This document shows positions 13,298-25,911 of a stretch of DNA of 64,000 bases, piece after piece. Under the pieces are notes generated by a model. The model worked only from the letters and a program-made list of their open reading frames with translations, ran no database searches and was not told where the DNA came from. The position numbers and the translations under genes are program-made. Source of the DNA: Ptychodera flava (Eukaryota; Hemichordata; Enteropneusta; Ptychoderidae); assembly GCF_041260155.1 (NCBI RefSeq), contig NC_091932.1:42110125-42174124 (forward strand), given 5' to 3'. Position 1 is the stretch's first letter. Each line of letters begins with the position of its first letter.

Positions 13298-16200
13298 ATG
13301 CTGATGTTATCACTTAGTACTCTGATTGGACTCTGGGTATATGTTATTTTGAATATGACGACATTAGTGCACGGGCAAGGTAAGAACTTTACGAAGCACA
13401 CACCCTTGCATGCACGCCTATACGCATGTGTCTACGTCAGCTTTAGTTTGTTGTTTACCTGTCAACCGTGGCTTAGCTTATCGTGTTTATGTTTTCTGTC
13501 GTTCACATGGTCTGCTTTCGATTCTTCAAAACTAACGGATCTTACGTTTAAAAAAGTGAGAGAGATGACAGTTTTCGTAAAGTATAAGGCAGACACTTAC
13601 TACACTGAGGGAAATAAATATGCAAAGAAAATCAAGATAGCAGTGATTTTCACTGAATTTCAAAAATGGCTTTATGACATTGAATGCCTAGTCATTTCCG
13701 GTGTGTAACAAAGAGAGAGTGTTGAATATGTTTAATAAAATAAATCCATTCTGTAATAGAAATTAACGGGAGCAGAATCATAGGTTTTGCATCGCATAAA
13801 CTTGTAATGTGAAAGTGTTTATATGTATTTTCAGGTATATTAGAAGACGTTGTAAAATTCGGTGAAAGTAGAAACGCCCATCCCTTGTAACAGTTCTTTA
13901 ATTTGGGTAGATCTAAGGAACAATCCTACTGTATGAGATAGACAAAGACAGGGCTATTCCTAGAATTTTAATAGAAAGCAGCATGAGTTCGCAGTTGTCT
14001 GTACTTGCAACTGATGAACAAGAAAGTGTATGAAAACCTGCATAGCTGTTAAATTCACATCTTTTTGTTGGAAATACACATCCAATTAAACAGTAAATTA
14101 GCACTTACGTCGAGCTGCTGTCTGATATATCGGTCACGTTGCTCTATTTCCAGGACAAACATTCCAGGAAAAGCTGGCTTTTCGGAAAGGAGAAAGAGTG
14201 TCTCTACCTTGTAAGGCAGAATTGTTATTGATGTATCAACCCAGTGCCGTTGTTGGGTAAGTATCAGCATAGAAACCATCACAAAAACTACAGATAGATT
14301 TTGTCCTGTTTATGCGGAATGTAAAAAAAGTCAACATCACAATGTCAGGTATTTTTTGTGTACGGATTATCTGAGGCGGCAGGACAGCTGGTCTTAATCA
14401 AGGTGTTAACAGTTCAAACGTATTTGCATAATATCACACCAGTAAACAAGGCCGGACAAAAATCCACTTGCCCGGCTCAGCATGTTCATTCCCTTTTAAA
14501 GTAAGCCCGTAGATCATGCGAACCGACCGGGTGAGAACTTTCATTGTACGTAGAACGAGTCATCATTATTCTCATCAAATAATTGGGAAATGTACAAATT
14601 CGTCAAAATTCTCGTTTCCGTATTTCAATAACAAAATTACTTGATGAAAAGTTGGAGTGTTGTGAACGTTGTGAACTAATTTTCCTGCTTCATTTAAATC
14701 CCTTTAAATACTTTAAAGACGTATTGTATCAAATGTTGACCCAAATAACTTTATTTGAATGTAAAACAGCTTTCTGTTTTCTTAAAGTCTTTCCCATATC
14801 TCTAGCGTCAGAATAATTTATCGGAATCAGTTATTCCTTTTCCTGTTATTAAATCGTTGTGTTATTACTCGTACTTTACTGCAGCTGTGAACTAATCAGT
14901 CACGTCTTTAACATTCTTTTTCAGGTGGTATAAAAATGGACGCTTTATGGAAATCAAGCCGAGCAAAATTGACATAGATGAAACTTTCACGTTACACATG
15001 AGCTCGATAACTTCAAATGATGCTGCCATATATACGTGTCAGTTGACCTATTGGGATGTTACTGTAGTTGCTAATGAAATCGCGATAATATCGGAATCAA
15101 AGAAATCACAAGGTATGTATTTTATTAATTTCGCCATTTTATCATGATTTCAAGGTCAGGTTGAAAACAACTCCCTGCCCATCGATGGCCAGAAGTCAAG
15201 GTTACTAGTTAGACATTTAAAGGCCCGTAGTCCCTGTGTCCGTCTTATAGTGTGTGCATATTTTACACTTCAGAATCCCGGCTTTGACCGACACACGTTG
15301 AGTATGTTAGACCCTGTAGCCTTTCATCAGCCTTCATAGAACATTACAGTTTATGATTATACGGTATTTTAGAATTCAACTTTCACAAGGCAACTAAAAC
15401 AAGTTCTGCAGACCTTAACCCTTTCATCTCCATGGTTTTGCCCAGAACCATTGTTATTTATTATGGTGATTGTGGACCTGTTTACATGGAATTGGGGGTG
15501 AACAGTAAACAGGTTAAATGAGTAAGGTCTAATTTCAGACATCATGGAAGTCGTCTGAGGTCTAAAATGTGTTTGAAACACGGTACCTAACGGTATCTAC
15601 CTCCGAATTCCAAGATGTCAATTTATCGAACTCTAAAATGTCAATCTTTTCTAAACGCTTTTTAAATGTCAGACATTCATTTTATGTTGCCTTGTCAAAG
15701 TTTGACTGTAAAATTTTACGGTACAAGTCTCGTCATATTGCTCGGTAAAACCTATAATGCACACGTTTTAATGTTGTGATGTACACAAAATATCTGATTT
15801 GGAGCTCATCTAAAATGCCAATCTTGAAGGTTTAAAATGCTCTGTGCAGATCCAAATACTATACAGATCTAAAACATGTTTGGTCTAACGTGTCTAAATG
15901 TCTAGCTTGTAGTTCATATTCAATTTTCTTCCGACATCCGAACCAACATATCAAATGTGCCGACATAAAATGCAATGTGCATTCCTCAGTAGTATAGGGT
16001 ATAACTTTTCTAAAATCTATAACTTGCTGTTCATTTTAGCTAAACTTCCTAAGTTGAAAGTGAAATCCATGGCCCAGTGCAAGAGGGGCGTATGTAAAGG
16101 TAGAACGCGCCTCGGGGTCAGATAAGCGGACTCTCAAACTTATACAGTTCTTTTCTGATCTACCACTTATGAGGGCTCATTTTGAAGCTCTTGGTGTAAG

Positions 16201-19165
16201 AAAACCTTTTACCCGCTTTGTTTTTTGAAAATCGATAATTTTATTTTTCTCCATAGAATTAACACAGGGATGGCGGCCATTTTGAATTTTAAATAACGGT
16301 AAATCTTTGGTTATTTGTTTCTCTAGTACCAAAATTTGCATAGTAACCCCCGAATTTTATTCTTGATTTTGAAAGAGAATGGTTGAAAGATTCTTTAAGG
16401 AAAGTTTGAGCAAAATTTTTAAGTCTTTCACTTTCGAGGTACATAGGGCCTACTACCTTAAAGCATAGGCGATACGCCCCTCTTTCACTGGGTAATGATA
16501 CGGCCTGTCTCTAGACATGGGCGTTTAAAATGCCGAGTGTGCTGACGGCCAACTGCACGTAGACACGTGGTCCAGGCGTTAGATCCAAAGGCCAACCTAC
16601 GTTGTTATGTGAATACTCAGAATACTAAATGTGTCGGGTCGGACGTGTCAAAAATGACAAACTTGCAACTGACAGTTCAGCACTTATGGTCATTTAAACA
16701 TCAAATGTCTGGAGAGAACTTAAAATGAGCTGCACTTAAAAGAATTTTGACAAGTTACTCCACATTTTAGGTCATGCACGTCACATTTTTATCTTTTCTT
16801 TTGACATTTAGTGTTCGACATCTACAATGAGCTGCGCGTTTGTTGTTTTAGACACGTACATTATATATAAATTTCAGGTCTATAGACCTAACTTTGCCAC
16901 TGTCAAGTCAGACTCTAAATATTACACGTAAGGACCTAATGTAAAGCTTAAGTTCTACCCACAATGTATAAGATCATAAGTGTTAAAAGGAAGGGGAATG
17001 TCAGAACTGTGCCCGGTGTGCGACTTTCTTGTTTATAAAGAGTGTGCTAGTATCTCATGAATGATATCTAGCTGAATCAGGTCAACATGCATGTAGCTAC
17101 AACACATGAATATGATGTACATTATGACAAAACATGTTTCGACATTCATCAATCGCCAAGGTACTTGGATACAGTGTTTATATCGGCTATGTTGGCCCAC
17201 CTTTGAGCGCAGTTCCGACGACCATCCGCCCCACTTTAAATTATCTAATTTGCAGTTCATTTTAGGTCTTGTAACCGATGTCAGACTCTTTAAACGTCAG
17301 AATCTTTATTTTCAGACGTACCCGCCTGGTATGAACTGTGCGGACCTGTTACGTATAACTTCAGAGTCTAACACGCATAAATTTTCTTCCGAGTTGTCCT
17401 TATGCAAATAACACGATTTGAACTAATTTGGGATAATTGGATTTTTATATTATTAAATTCTAAAAGTCTTAGGGGCAAGATAGTTGATTGTTGCAATAAT
17501 ACAAATTACTCATGAAAACAATTGTGTAATGTAAAAAGAAAAGCAGATGAGATTACATTTGTACATTAAATCGGCATTACTTCACCATCCAATTATCCCG
17601 AATTAGTTCCAATCGTGTTAAATACACATCAATAGTGGATAAATTAACAATTAAGATTCACTGAATTCTGCAAGAAACAAAGTATTTGAATAACAGTTAT
17701 AGGTTGATCTTGATTAAATTTGCAAATGCTACCACATAACTCTCTTATTGTCACTAATTCGATTTTTATTGATACCAAAAAGTAAATTAAATGCACCGGA
17801 AGGGGGGGGGGGGGAGATTAATTTGTTTATTATCGTGCAATGATATACAATATTTGGTGCGTTATTTTAAGGGTTTCCAATGATTTGAGTATACAATTCT
17901 TCCAGTGGCTATCATTTTAGCGTATTCTCTATGAAATGATCTTCCACCGGAGATAATTCGGAAACCGAATATTCAAGCAGGTAATTTCAAACAGGCTATC
18001 GTGGCAATAGCGATGGTATGCCAAGCAAGGCCTAGATTTTTTCCGGTCTGATACACAAAATTTGCAAAAAGGTTCATTACTATGCTTATGCAAATGTTGC
18101 ACCCCTATAAAATATCCATTGGGGTCTTCTCAAATTGTTATGTTTCTTTCCAAAATCATATACTACAAATTCTACAGGCGATTTTTTCCTTACGGAAAAG
18201 TGAGGGAATACCGAAGTTTATTGTTTTTATGCGATTTGGGTGCACGGATTGCGGCGCATAGCGTTTCAGTAAACTGTTGGTCACCCTTGATAGAGTTTGA
18301 ATGAAATATCTTTTTCAGAAATTTCATATTTTTATTGTTTTTATTGTTATTTGTAACACCAAGGTCTCTGGGTAATTCAACACAACGACACCATCGGTGC
18401 CAGTAATCTGTGGATTGTTTCGTCGATACTTTGTGCTGTAATATTTACTACCTGGGTGATTGTTGCTCTGGTGATACGGAGGAAAAGGTCAGTATTGTCA
18501 GTGATCCCCCTGATCCCCTGCCCCGTTAATGCTTTCACCCTTGCTAAATGGTTGGTCAACAGAACACTGCCCTCACCCTGTTAACATAGTTGCTGACCTG
18601 CCAGTCATCAGAACCACTGCCCTCGATCTGCCCACAGACTTGCTGATTTTCCAATCGACGTCGTCAGAACGTTGCCCTCAGTCTGCTCAAGGATCTAGAC
18701 TTGCTGAATTGCCAGTCACGAGTACACTGCTCTCACTGTGCTGACAGACTTGCTGAATTGCCAGTCACCATAACACTTCCCTCACAGTGCTGACAGACAT
18801 ACTGACCTGTCAATCATCGAAGCACTGCCGCCCCTCGTTTTCTTGCCAAATTTTCAGTCATCAAACCACTGTTTTCACCGTGGCAACAGACACATTGAAT
18901 TGTCAGTCATCAGAGCGCTGTTTCCACTTTGTTACGGACCTTTGCCTAGTCTACTGAAACAGATTGCCGTTTCTGTTCGAGAAATTTCTGATTTGTTGCT
19001 TATAATCACCTAATAATTATTAAATTCACATTAAAGAATCTGTACTTTTTACAAAGCAGCACGAAGTTTCATTAATAAAGAGTTTCTTGTTTAATTTACA
19101 GGAGGGGACGCGGTGGATATAAGTCTCTGGACTCCGATGAAAGTGATGATGATGATAGCGATTAA
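13298..19165 (+). CDS. Single Ig domain type I membrane protein, five exons, complete
   Basis: Exons 13298-13379, 14154-14256, 14925-15112, 18364-18487 and 19102-19165 have GT-AG borders and consistent phases and total 561 bases (186 residues plus stop). The order is signal peptide (MLMLSLSTLIGLWVYVIL, cleavage near VHGQ), then one V-like Ig domain with its first cysteine in RVSLPCKAE, tryptophan in GWYKNGR and second cysteine in DAAIYTCQL. A short stalk, a membrane helix (LWIVSSILCAVIFTTWVIVA) and a basic stop-transfer (IRRKR) follow. The acidic tail reads GYKSLDSDESDDDDSD. The Ig is split just before the core Trp by a phase 2 intron and followed by a phase 1 intron before the helix, as in the neighbouring FAM187-like gene. 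It is probably a cell-surface adhesion or receptor-type protein. No named family can be fixed by eye. AATAAA is seen only at 19879, about 715 bases downstream of the stop. Confidence 0.75.
15540..17330. repeat. Degenerate minisatellite built on TAAAATGTC-type motifs
   Basis: Words such as CTAAAATG, AAAATGCC, AAATGTC and AACGTC(AG) recur every 20-60 bases across this intron of the Ig gene, interrupted by the MITE at 16095. The period is irregular, so this is an old decayed tandem array or an AT-biased simple region. It has no coding frame. Confidence 0.4.
16095..16462 (+). repeat. MITE-like element, TTAAGGTAG family, copy 3
   Basis: Begins TAAAGGTAGAACGCGCCTCG and ends CCTACTACCTTAAA. The interior matches the copy at 358-677 almost base for base over long runs. 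It is inserted in the degenerate minisatellite; the flanking array motifs continue on both sides. Confidence 0.75.
17410..17619 (+). repeat. 210-bp MITE with ~30-bp terminal inverted repeats, copy 1
   Basis: Ends AACACGATTTGAACTAATTT and AAATTAGTTCCAATCGTGTT (allowing one mismatch), followed inward by GGGATAATTGGAT and its complement. The same element is at 25380-25591 and, inverted inside, at 32670-32882. No ORF. Confidence 0.85.
18530..18940. repeat. Intronic minisatellite, ~50-55 bp period, about seven units
   Basis: The unit is roughly CACTGCCCTCAC..TGCTGACAGACTTGCTGAATTGCCAGTCATCAGAA, repeated with 10-25 percent drift in the last intron of the single-Ig gene. Confidence 0.7.
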
Positions 19166-19472
19166 GACTGGATTTGATGGATAATATGAAATTCTCGGTC
19201 AGCTTTTAATTCAGATCACGATTCTCATTGACTCAGTGACTAGTAATCGGGTTTAAGGCTGATGAGAAAACAGTGATATTAGATTTGACAGTTTCATCAT
19301 AATTTATTTTATTCAAAATTCTGCCTATGGAAACTGTCATCGATTCGAAAAAAAAAAGACTATTATTAAGGGTAATTGTCATCCATCAGAATACTGCACT
19401 CATTGGCAAGTTAGCGCCCTTTGACATTTTTGTTTCTTTGTTTGCTCAGTATAGTAAAAGCTGAGCTGCCTG

Positions 19473-20280
19473 TTAAGGTAGAGAGCGACTCAAGGACAGA
19501 TATTTCGTATACCACTTGTGAGTGCTCACTTTCAAGCTCTTGGAGAGAGAAAAATTTTCACCATCTTAATTTTTCGAAAAAGGAAAATTTTATTCTTCCC
19601 TAAAAAGTTAACACAGGAATGGCGGCCATATTGAATTTGAAATATAGGTATATGTTCGGTAATTCTTTCCTCAGTACAAAATTTCGCACGGTGACCGCTG
19701 ATTTTTAGTTTTGATTTGGTAAGAGACTAATGAAAAGTTTATTGGAGAAAGTCTGTGCAAAAGTTTAAAAATTTCACTCTCTTGGCGTAAACTACCTTAA
19801 GGAGAATAACTCAGCTGTAATAATGGTTACTTTGCTTTTGTTTTCTTCACAATTGTGTTTTAGGAGAACATTTTTTTAAATAAACAGAATTTTACACATC
19901 GACATACTCATAGAGTACTGTCTTAGTTTTAAGTTATAGTAATATTACTTTAAATTTTCAAACTTCTACTTCGTCCATTTGCTCAGGTTTTGCAGTTTAA
20001 ATTGTTACAGCGCTTTAGACCAGAAAGCATTGAATCATAACACAAATACAGTACAGTGACCGACTATAGGTCGTGTACCAGGCATTAGATTGTCTTGCCA
20101 GGAAATTTACTTATTAGATTACAATGTCAATAGGAAAAGGCTGTGACACCGCTACAATCCTCTAACAGACTAGAACAAACTTGACCCCTGGGATCTAGTC
20201 CTCTACCTTTAAATCCACAAGCAAATTCGGGGTGAAACATTGTTGTCGACAACAAACCATCTTATCTACAGAAAAGTTAT
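19473..20280 (+). repeat. MITE-like TTAAGGTAG copy 4 plus a longer repeated flank
   Basis: 19473-19800 begins TTAAGGTAGAGAGCGACTC and ends AACTACCTTAA. The following 480 bases (ACTCAGCTGTAAT, TTCTTCACAATT, CATCGACATACTC, then TTGTCGACAACAAACCATC) also recur at 31000-31390, so a larger compound repeat exists. Confidence 0.65.
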
Positions 20281-22079
20281 TAATCCGTGCATTTTTTTTC
20301 ACGTATCACGCCCGGCCCGGTTCCCAAATTTAGATGAACGCGTCGAATCCCAGACCTACCTACTTCTGCATTTAGAACGTTTTACTGTAAACAAAAGTGT
20401 ACGGGATTCGAAAGTTGCAGTGCGGACGCATATTATGCGATTTTTCCGTTGTTGCTAAGCATGCTTATGCCAAATTCCATCGTTGCCAAGGGGTCCTGGC
20501 GTGCGCTTCAGAGCAACATCAGACTGACTGGGTGACGGTTCAGGTAGGTGAAGCTCTCAAAATTTTCGTTTAATTTCGTCAAGTAAGTTTGAGATCGAAT
20601 ATTTTAAGTAATCTTATTTTAAGAATACTGGTCTCCGATCAAAATTGACCGTTCATGCAGTAATCCTCCTCTAAATAATGTAAATATGCCCAAAGAAAAT
20701 TGACATTGCTGACGATAGTGGATTGCATCGTTAGGAGAAAGTTGTCGGTATTATGTCCTGCTTTCTGATGTTAACATTTTCGTCTCACGGCCTTATCTTG
20801 AACAATTTTGGTAATTTTCGTAACAGTTTATGTATAGGAATAGATTTTGTGAATATCGCTTCTGGAGGAGGTCATTTGACAGTACGATAGCGTATGAAAT
20901 GCAGACACCTGAAAACCGGAAGTACATTCTTTCCAGGCGATATAATTGATGATATTAAACTTCGTTCACAATATTCATATTTAGTATCACGGTCGTTTAA
21001 TCCAGTTATTTGTTAGGGAAGCATTAAGTTGACAATCTTCTGTCGCTTACTTAATGTATTATCATGCAGAATAGCTATAACAGGCGCGGTATTTCAAAAA
21101 CAATACCCTGCAAGTTACCCTCGAGCCACAGTCAGTTGCTGTTCGATATACGGTGATGGCCGCTTTGGTATGCATTAGAAACATAGGAAGTCGGGAAATG
21201 GAATAGCCGCTATACGCACGTACAGCCGATTCGGAGACGGATTTTCCTGTCAAAAAGCTATAGTTTACTCAATAACCAGCATCGATGGCTTCCAATACGT
21301 CTCTGAATCCATACCTGTTATAGTTTATCGTCAATAACGATCTTCTTGCATTTTGATTTTCCTCTGAGTGTTTACAATGTGACGTAGTATTAAACATGAA
21401 AAAAACAAAGTCCCCTTCCTATGACCCGCGTCTTTAGCCATAGCAGTGACTATTTTTTAGCTTCACCTGTACACATTAGAGAAAATGTTAGTCTAGAGGG
21501 CGATGCTGTATACTAATTAGGCTGAAGTTCATATCAAGCATAGGGAGTCTATTGGGAGTTCACATCGGATGTGCATTAAGTTTGTGAGATGAGATCCTAT
21601 CAGAAACAAATGAGAGCATTTCAGTCGGACGATTCCACAGAACAGCTGATATGGAAGGATGTTTTGTGAAAATCCTGTTTTATATAACAATATCTGCTAC
21701 TGATATCTGTTAATATATCATGCATGTTTATCCATTGAAGTGATAATTTTCAAAGAGTGTCATTCTTTGTACAATTTACGCACTAAATTGTCCTAACAAG
21801 TGACTGAGGACTTGACAAATAATCATTGACAAATACTTTAAAAAACATGTGTATAATAAATAATAAATTTGCTGGTTTTTAATATGCATGTTTATTAATA
21901 AGTGTTGTGAACTTATTCTTTCAGATCAACACTACATGGACTGACGGCCAGTGAACGTTATGCGTGACAAGACTGAAACATTTAAATTTCTTTTTGACAT
22001 GTCATTACAACAATGATTTATTTCTATTAAAGACATTAATCATTATTACAATCTAGATTTGCTGCAATTTTATGAATTT
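20281..22079. other. No gene recognised
   Basis: No paired exons or long frame. A CpG-richer patch at 20300-20550 ends in a possible donor (GGTTCAG then GTAGGT near 20540) and could be a promoter with a first noncoding exon, but nothing downstream connects to it. Confidence 0.4.
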
Positions 22080-22740
22080 TGGTTGAAAATGAACTCAAAG
22101 TTCCATTATAAGATGGTGACAGTGATATTGAAAATGTAGAAAGCGAAAAGCTGCTTGGTGTGGAAGATTCAGAGTCATGTTGATAGTATTGTGAAAAAAT
22201 AAAGAGTGATCTGTATCTTCTTGCCAGAATTTAAGCATTTTTACCAGTTTCAGCAAGGCGTCAATTTTATAACAGTTTCATTTTACCATATTTTGATTAT
22301 GGTCTCGGTATTTGGAGTTGTTGTAGTCAAAAGGATATGGATCACTTGAACTGTCTTTTAAAGCGGGCAATGTGACTGATTTTGAATTGTGACATTGGTA
22401 CCTCATCCATTGAAATGTTTACACTTCTACAATAGTATCTGCTATCCCATCGCTATAAGTACAACCTAATAGTGTCTGTTTACAAGTGTATGTTGTGGCC
22501 AGTCTCCTCCATACATCCGGGATATAACAACGAAGTACAAAGATCCACAAAGATTTTAAGATTTATTAGTAATAAAGCTCTACAAGTTACATTTGCTAGA
22601 ACCGAATTATTTAAGCAGTCTTTTTGAGTAATTACCTGTACAACAATTTGCCTTCAGCAATAAGAAGTTGTACAAGTGTCAGAGGTTTTAAGCAGGCTTG
22701 TTACAAATTTTATCGACAAAGCGTTTTCGACACTTTTACA
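22080..22740 (+). mobile_element. LINE fragment, CR1/L2/Jockey-like reverse transcriptase C-terminus
   Basis: Broken plus-strand frames read KLLGV, SDLYLLARI, FYNSFILPYFDYG and IWSCCSQKDMDHLNCLLKRA, then NKALQVTFARTELFKQSF. This is the thumb and C-terminal region after the catalytic core of APE-type LINEs. Several stops and shifts mark it as an old 5'-truncated copy. Confidence 0.75.
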
Positions 22741-23220
22741 TGAAACCTGTCTGTGTTGTAATATTGTTGTTATCATCCTGTACTCTGTCTTCTGTGTATA
22801 AGTTTTCTTTTGTGTTTGACCATTGTGAAAAGAGGCGTATACCTATCATGGCTATACAGTTAAAATAAGTTTATAGGGCCTATTTTTGTTGTATTGTTAT
22901 AAGATACTTATTGCATCAAATTGTATAAGATTTATAAAAAATATGTATTTTAGTTTAGGTAAATCGCATAACCGTACTTTTAGAACAATAATTGTTAAAA
23001 TAACTGAACTCAGGTATAGCCTTGAAGCTGTGATACTTGTAATTTTTTTCCCCTTTCTGGCTCAATATGCAAGTGTGCATTTCAGAAAAATCAGTGACAA
23101 TCAGTAATAGTTCATTTATGTTTTTTTACTAAATTTATATTGGCCACTTTAGAGATACAAGGCTTCAGTAAATCGCCTCATTTTTTATGCTTAATTTTCT
23201 GCACTTTTATAGGGGAGATA
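22741..23220. other. No gene recognised
   Basis: AT-rich; probably includes the 3' UTR of the LINE fragment to its left. Confidence 0.4.
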
Positions 23221-23224
23221 CTTT

Positions 23225-23350
23225 CTCCGGCGCAAAAGTTCAGGATGAGAAACGGTAAACGGTAGCCGACTGGTTTTGTGTGAGGCCTAGCAGCTAGGCG
23301 ATGTTGCTGTGAGTGTGTGGGGGTTCGAATCCCGTTTGGGTTATTGTAAA
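23225..23350 (+). repeat. tRNA-derived SINE
   Basis: A B-box (GGTTCGAATCCC, around 23323) lies about 60 bases after an A-box-like GTAGCCGACTGG, followed by an unrelated A/T-rich tail. The intervening sequence does not fold into a proper tRNA cloverleaf, so this is a SINE or tRNA pseudogene rather than a tRNA gene. Only one copy is visible here. Confidence 0.6.
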
Positions 23351-24212
23351 AATTATATTTGAGAAACGCTATAATGAGTATCGTCGCTAGAGGGCAACCT
23401 TCACGCATGCGCTTTAGTTGTTATTTTAGGGATTTGCAAGGACAACCTGTACCCGCCAGTGCTATTTTAAGTTAACATTTCCGTCTCACGGCCTTATCGC
23501 CAAAACTGAGGGCGTAGCGTTTCAGTTGGATGTCTGTGTAAAAGGACAGTGACAAAATCAAACTTGGAGAAGAAACATGTAATGAGCATGACCGGAAAAT
23601 TCAGGAGTGAATGAGTTGTATTTTCTGTCAAAACGCACGAGACAACATTTTGACTTCGCGATTTTCAGCGATATGAACTAATAAGACACTAAATAATGTA
23701 CGATTTGGTAAATCTAACTATTTATCTTTCAATTCGCCTAGTTATAATTAACATAAGTTGAATTCTCGATGAACTACAGGCGATATTTCTTTACAATGTG
23801 AAGCGCTAGATTTAGTGATTTTTTTGAAATTTTCGCGTTCCATACCACCCACGAAGGAAAATCGATTTGCGCGTCTCGGGTATCTGCGTCCGCACTGTTG
23901 TAGACACACTGCATCCAAATATGGGCAATCGCGTGCATTCGTGAACTACCTCGATTCTGGTTACAACGCGCGTTGCTATCCGCAAACGTTCCATTCATAC
24001 ACAAAGCCAGCACGAGGTTGAGAAAACGTCTGCTCGCTCAGATTGTTGCACAGGGTATTGCACGCAATATTAGTCTAAAAATTATAATGATCAATAAATG
24101 CAATATATTTAACTGTTTTCATTATACAAGCCTTACCTGTGTCTAGTGTGTGTCTATTACTTTATTCTCGCTATCTCAGTGAAGTATTTCAAAGAAATCA
24201 GTTAATTTGTTC
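23351..24212. other. No gene recognised; CpG-richer patch 23830-24020
   Basis: The patch has several CG dinucleotides and frames open on both strands for about 60-80 codons, but no splice pairing or recognisable protein. It could be an upstream regulatory region. Confidence 0.35.
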
Positions 24213-24367
24213 TACCGATCACAAGGGGGGGGGGGGGGGGCTTATCGCCCCGAGCAAATAACTCGTCAGCAGCTTATAAGGTTACAAACGGATTTATTCC
24301 GTCTTTTACCTTATGAGCTGCTAACGAGTTATTTGCTCAGGTCGATAAGCCCCTGCGCTGTTGATCG
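24213..24367. repeat. Hairpin foldback element with a G run in one arm
   Basis: Arms 24240-24282 and 24308-24350 pair with few mismatches (GAGCAAATAACTCGT against ACGAGTTATTTGCTC). The outer parts CCGATCA...GGGG and CCCC...TGATCGG also pair. The G run (24225-24240) is longer than its C partner, as expected of slippage. Confidence 0.8.
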
Positions 24368-24940
24368 GCAGGGTATTGGGGAGGGTAATTAAGAGATATA
24401 AACTGTTTTATTTGAAATAGCCCTACTGTGCACTGATAGTGAGGGTAAAGTAATACTCAAACACGCGACCAAGGTAAGGCTTGAATAATGTAAAAAGTTT
24501 AATACATGACATTGATTGATCATATTCATAACTTCTAGACGAATATTGCTTGCAATGATCGCAGTGGCTCGTGGCGACAGTGGAGACGCGCCGGTGACAT
24601 AGGTTGATATTTCCTAATTCTAGTGAAATCCTAAGTATACTAAGTGCGTGCCTGTTCAGTATAAATATTACAATGATTTACATCACGCCTTGGTCCTTCT
24701 TACACCTCGATTTCTGTTGGTCACGTACGAGTATGTTGCTTTGCGTGTTCTGGAATTCTACAGATAAATAAATGGCGTCATATATATGTCAACCCGCGAT
24801 GGGAAGCGGTCATCGCTTTCCTGAAATATTGGCAAATATAGATGATTTTTTGGTATCGCACGCATTTCTATCGTCGAAACAATGTTGAATATTGTGTTAA
24901 CTACATATTTATCATTCCAGATCAGATATATTGTACAACC

Positions 24941-25911
24941 TTTACGGCCCTGATACGGCTTTTGCGGGCCTTGGTCGTACGGCGTACAAAGCATAGGGGC
25001 TGCCTACATGTCTGTCCACAAGGGTGGGTATACGGTGTTTTCTTTTTATTGCTAATAAAGGTTTATCCTACCAACCTTTAGTGTTTTGGTCTTAACTTAG
25101 CACTGCCCTTGACGATCTTCCGTAAACGTTTTATCACCATGCTGCATCTATTATTTGAAAAGTTTGATCGCATAATGCGCCAAAGCAAGCAAGGGTAAAT
25201 TACTAATCGGTGAACGCTGTCATCAGATTATCACAGGATTAACTTTGACAAAGTCAACAACGAACGCGCCAGCTAGGTATCTTCTGTTATACCTTGCTGG
25301 TGCGTTCGTTGTTGACTTTGTCAAAGTTAATCTAGTGATAATCTGATGACAGTGTCTACAGATTAGTAATTTACCCTTAAGACGATTGGAACTAATTTGT
25401 GATAATTGGATCTTCATATTTTTGAAATTTCTCAAAAATATTAGGTGCCCTATGGCCGAATGTCTGAATATTACAAATTGCTTATGAAAACAAGTGTGTA
25501 ACGTAAAAGGAAAAGCAGATGAGCTTACATTTGCAGATTTTAAAGACATTATTTCATCATCCAATTATCCCAAATTAGTTCCAAGCGTATTCCTTGCTTG
25601 CTTTAGTGCATTAGGCAAACAAACGTATCAGATAATAGACGCAATACAGTGACAAAACTTCGCGTAAGATTGTCAAAGGACAAATACGTGCCACGACGAA
25701 GGAGAAAAGGAAATTGTTACAAAATCAGTGCTACCATAAGACCAAGACACCAAAGGCTGGCAGTATTCTTTATTGGCAATACATATCGAACGTATTAAAA
25801 TAAAGTAAACCATAGCAAGAAGAACTCCGTGTTGAGCCCAAGACACCCTACCTTGCCCCCTGCCCTTTGAGACGGGCATTTTGTGCAGCCCCCTATGATC
25901 AGGGCCGTAAA
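24941..25911. repeat. ~1-kb foldback element with a MITE nested in its right arm
   Basis: TTTACGGCCCTGAT at 24941 is mirrored by ATCAGGGCCGTAAA ending at 25912. Inward, AACCTTTAGTGTTTTGGTCTTA, CATCTATTAT, AAAGCAAGCAAGG, AAATTACTAATC and GACAAAGTCAACAACGAACG are all mirrored, centring near 25280. The right arm is interrupted by 25380-25591. The outer arms are more diverged than the inner ones. No ORF. Confidence 0.75.
25380..25591 (+). repeat. 210-bp MITE copy 2, nested in the foldback element
   Basis: Ends GACGATTGGAACTAATTT and AAATTAGTTCCAAGCGT. It interrupts the foldback right arm between TTACCCTT and CCTTGCTTGC, so it is younger than that element. Confidence 0.85.

Noticed and set aside
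23225-23350. Functional tRNA gene
   Set aside because: Boxes are present but the acceptor stem and cloverleaf cannot be formed and there is a SINE-like tail.
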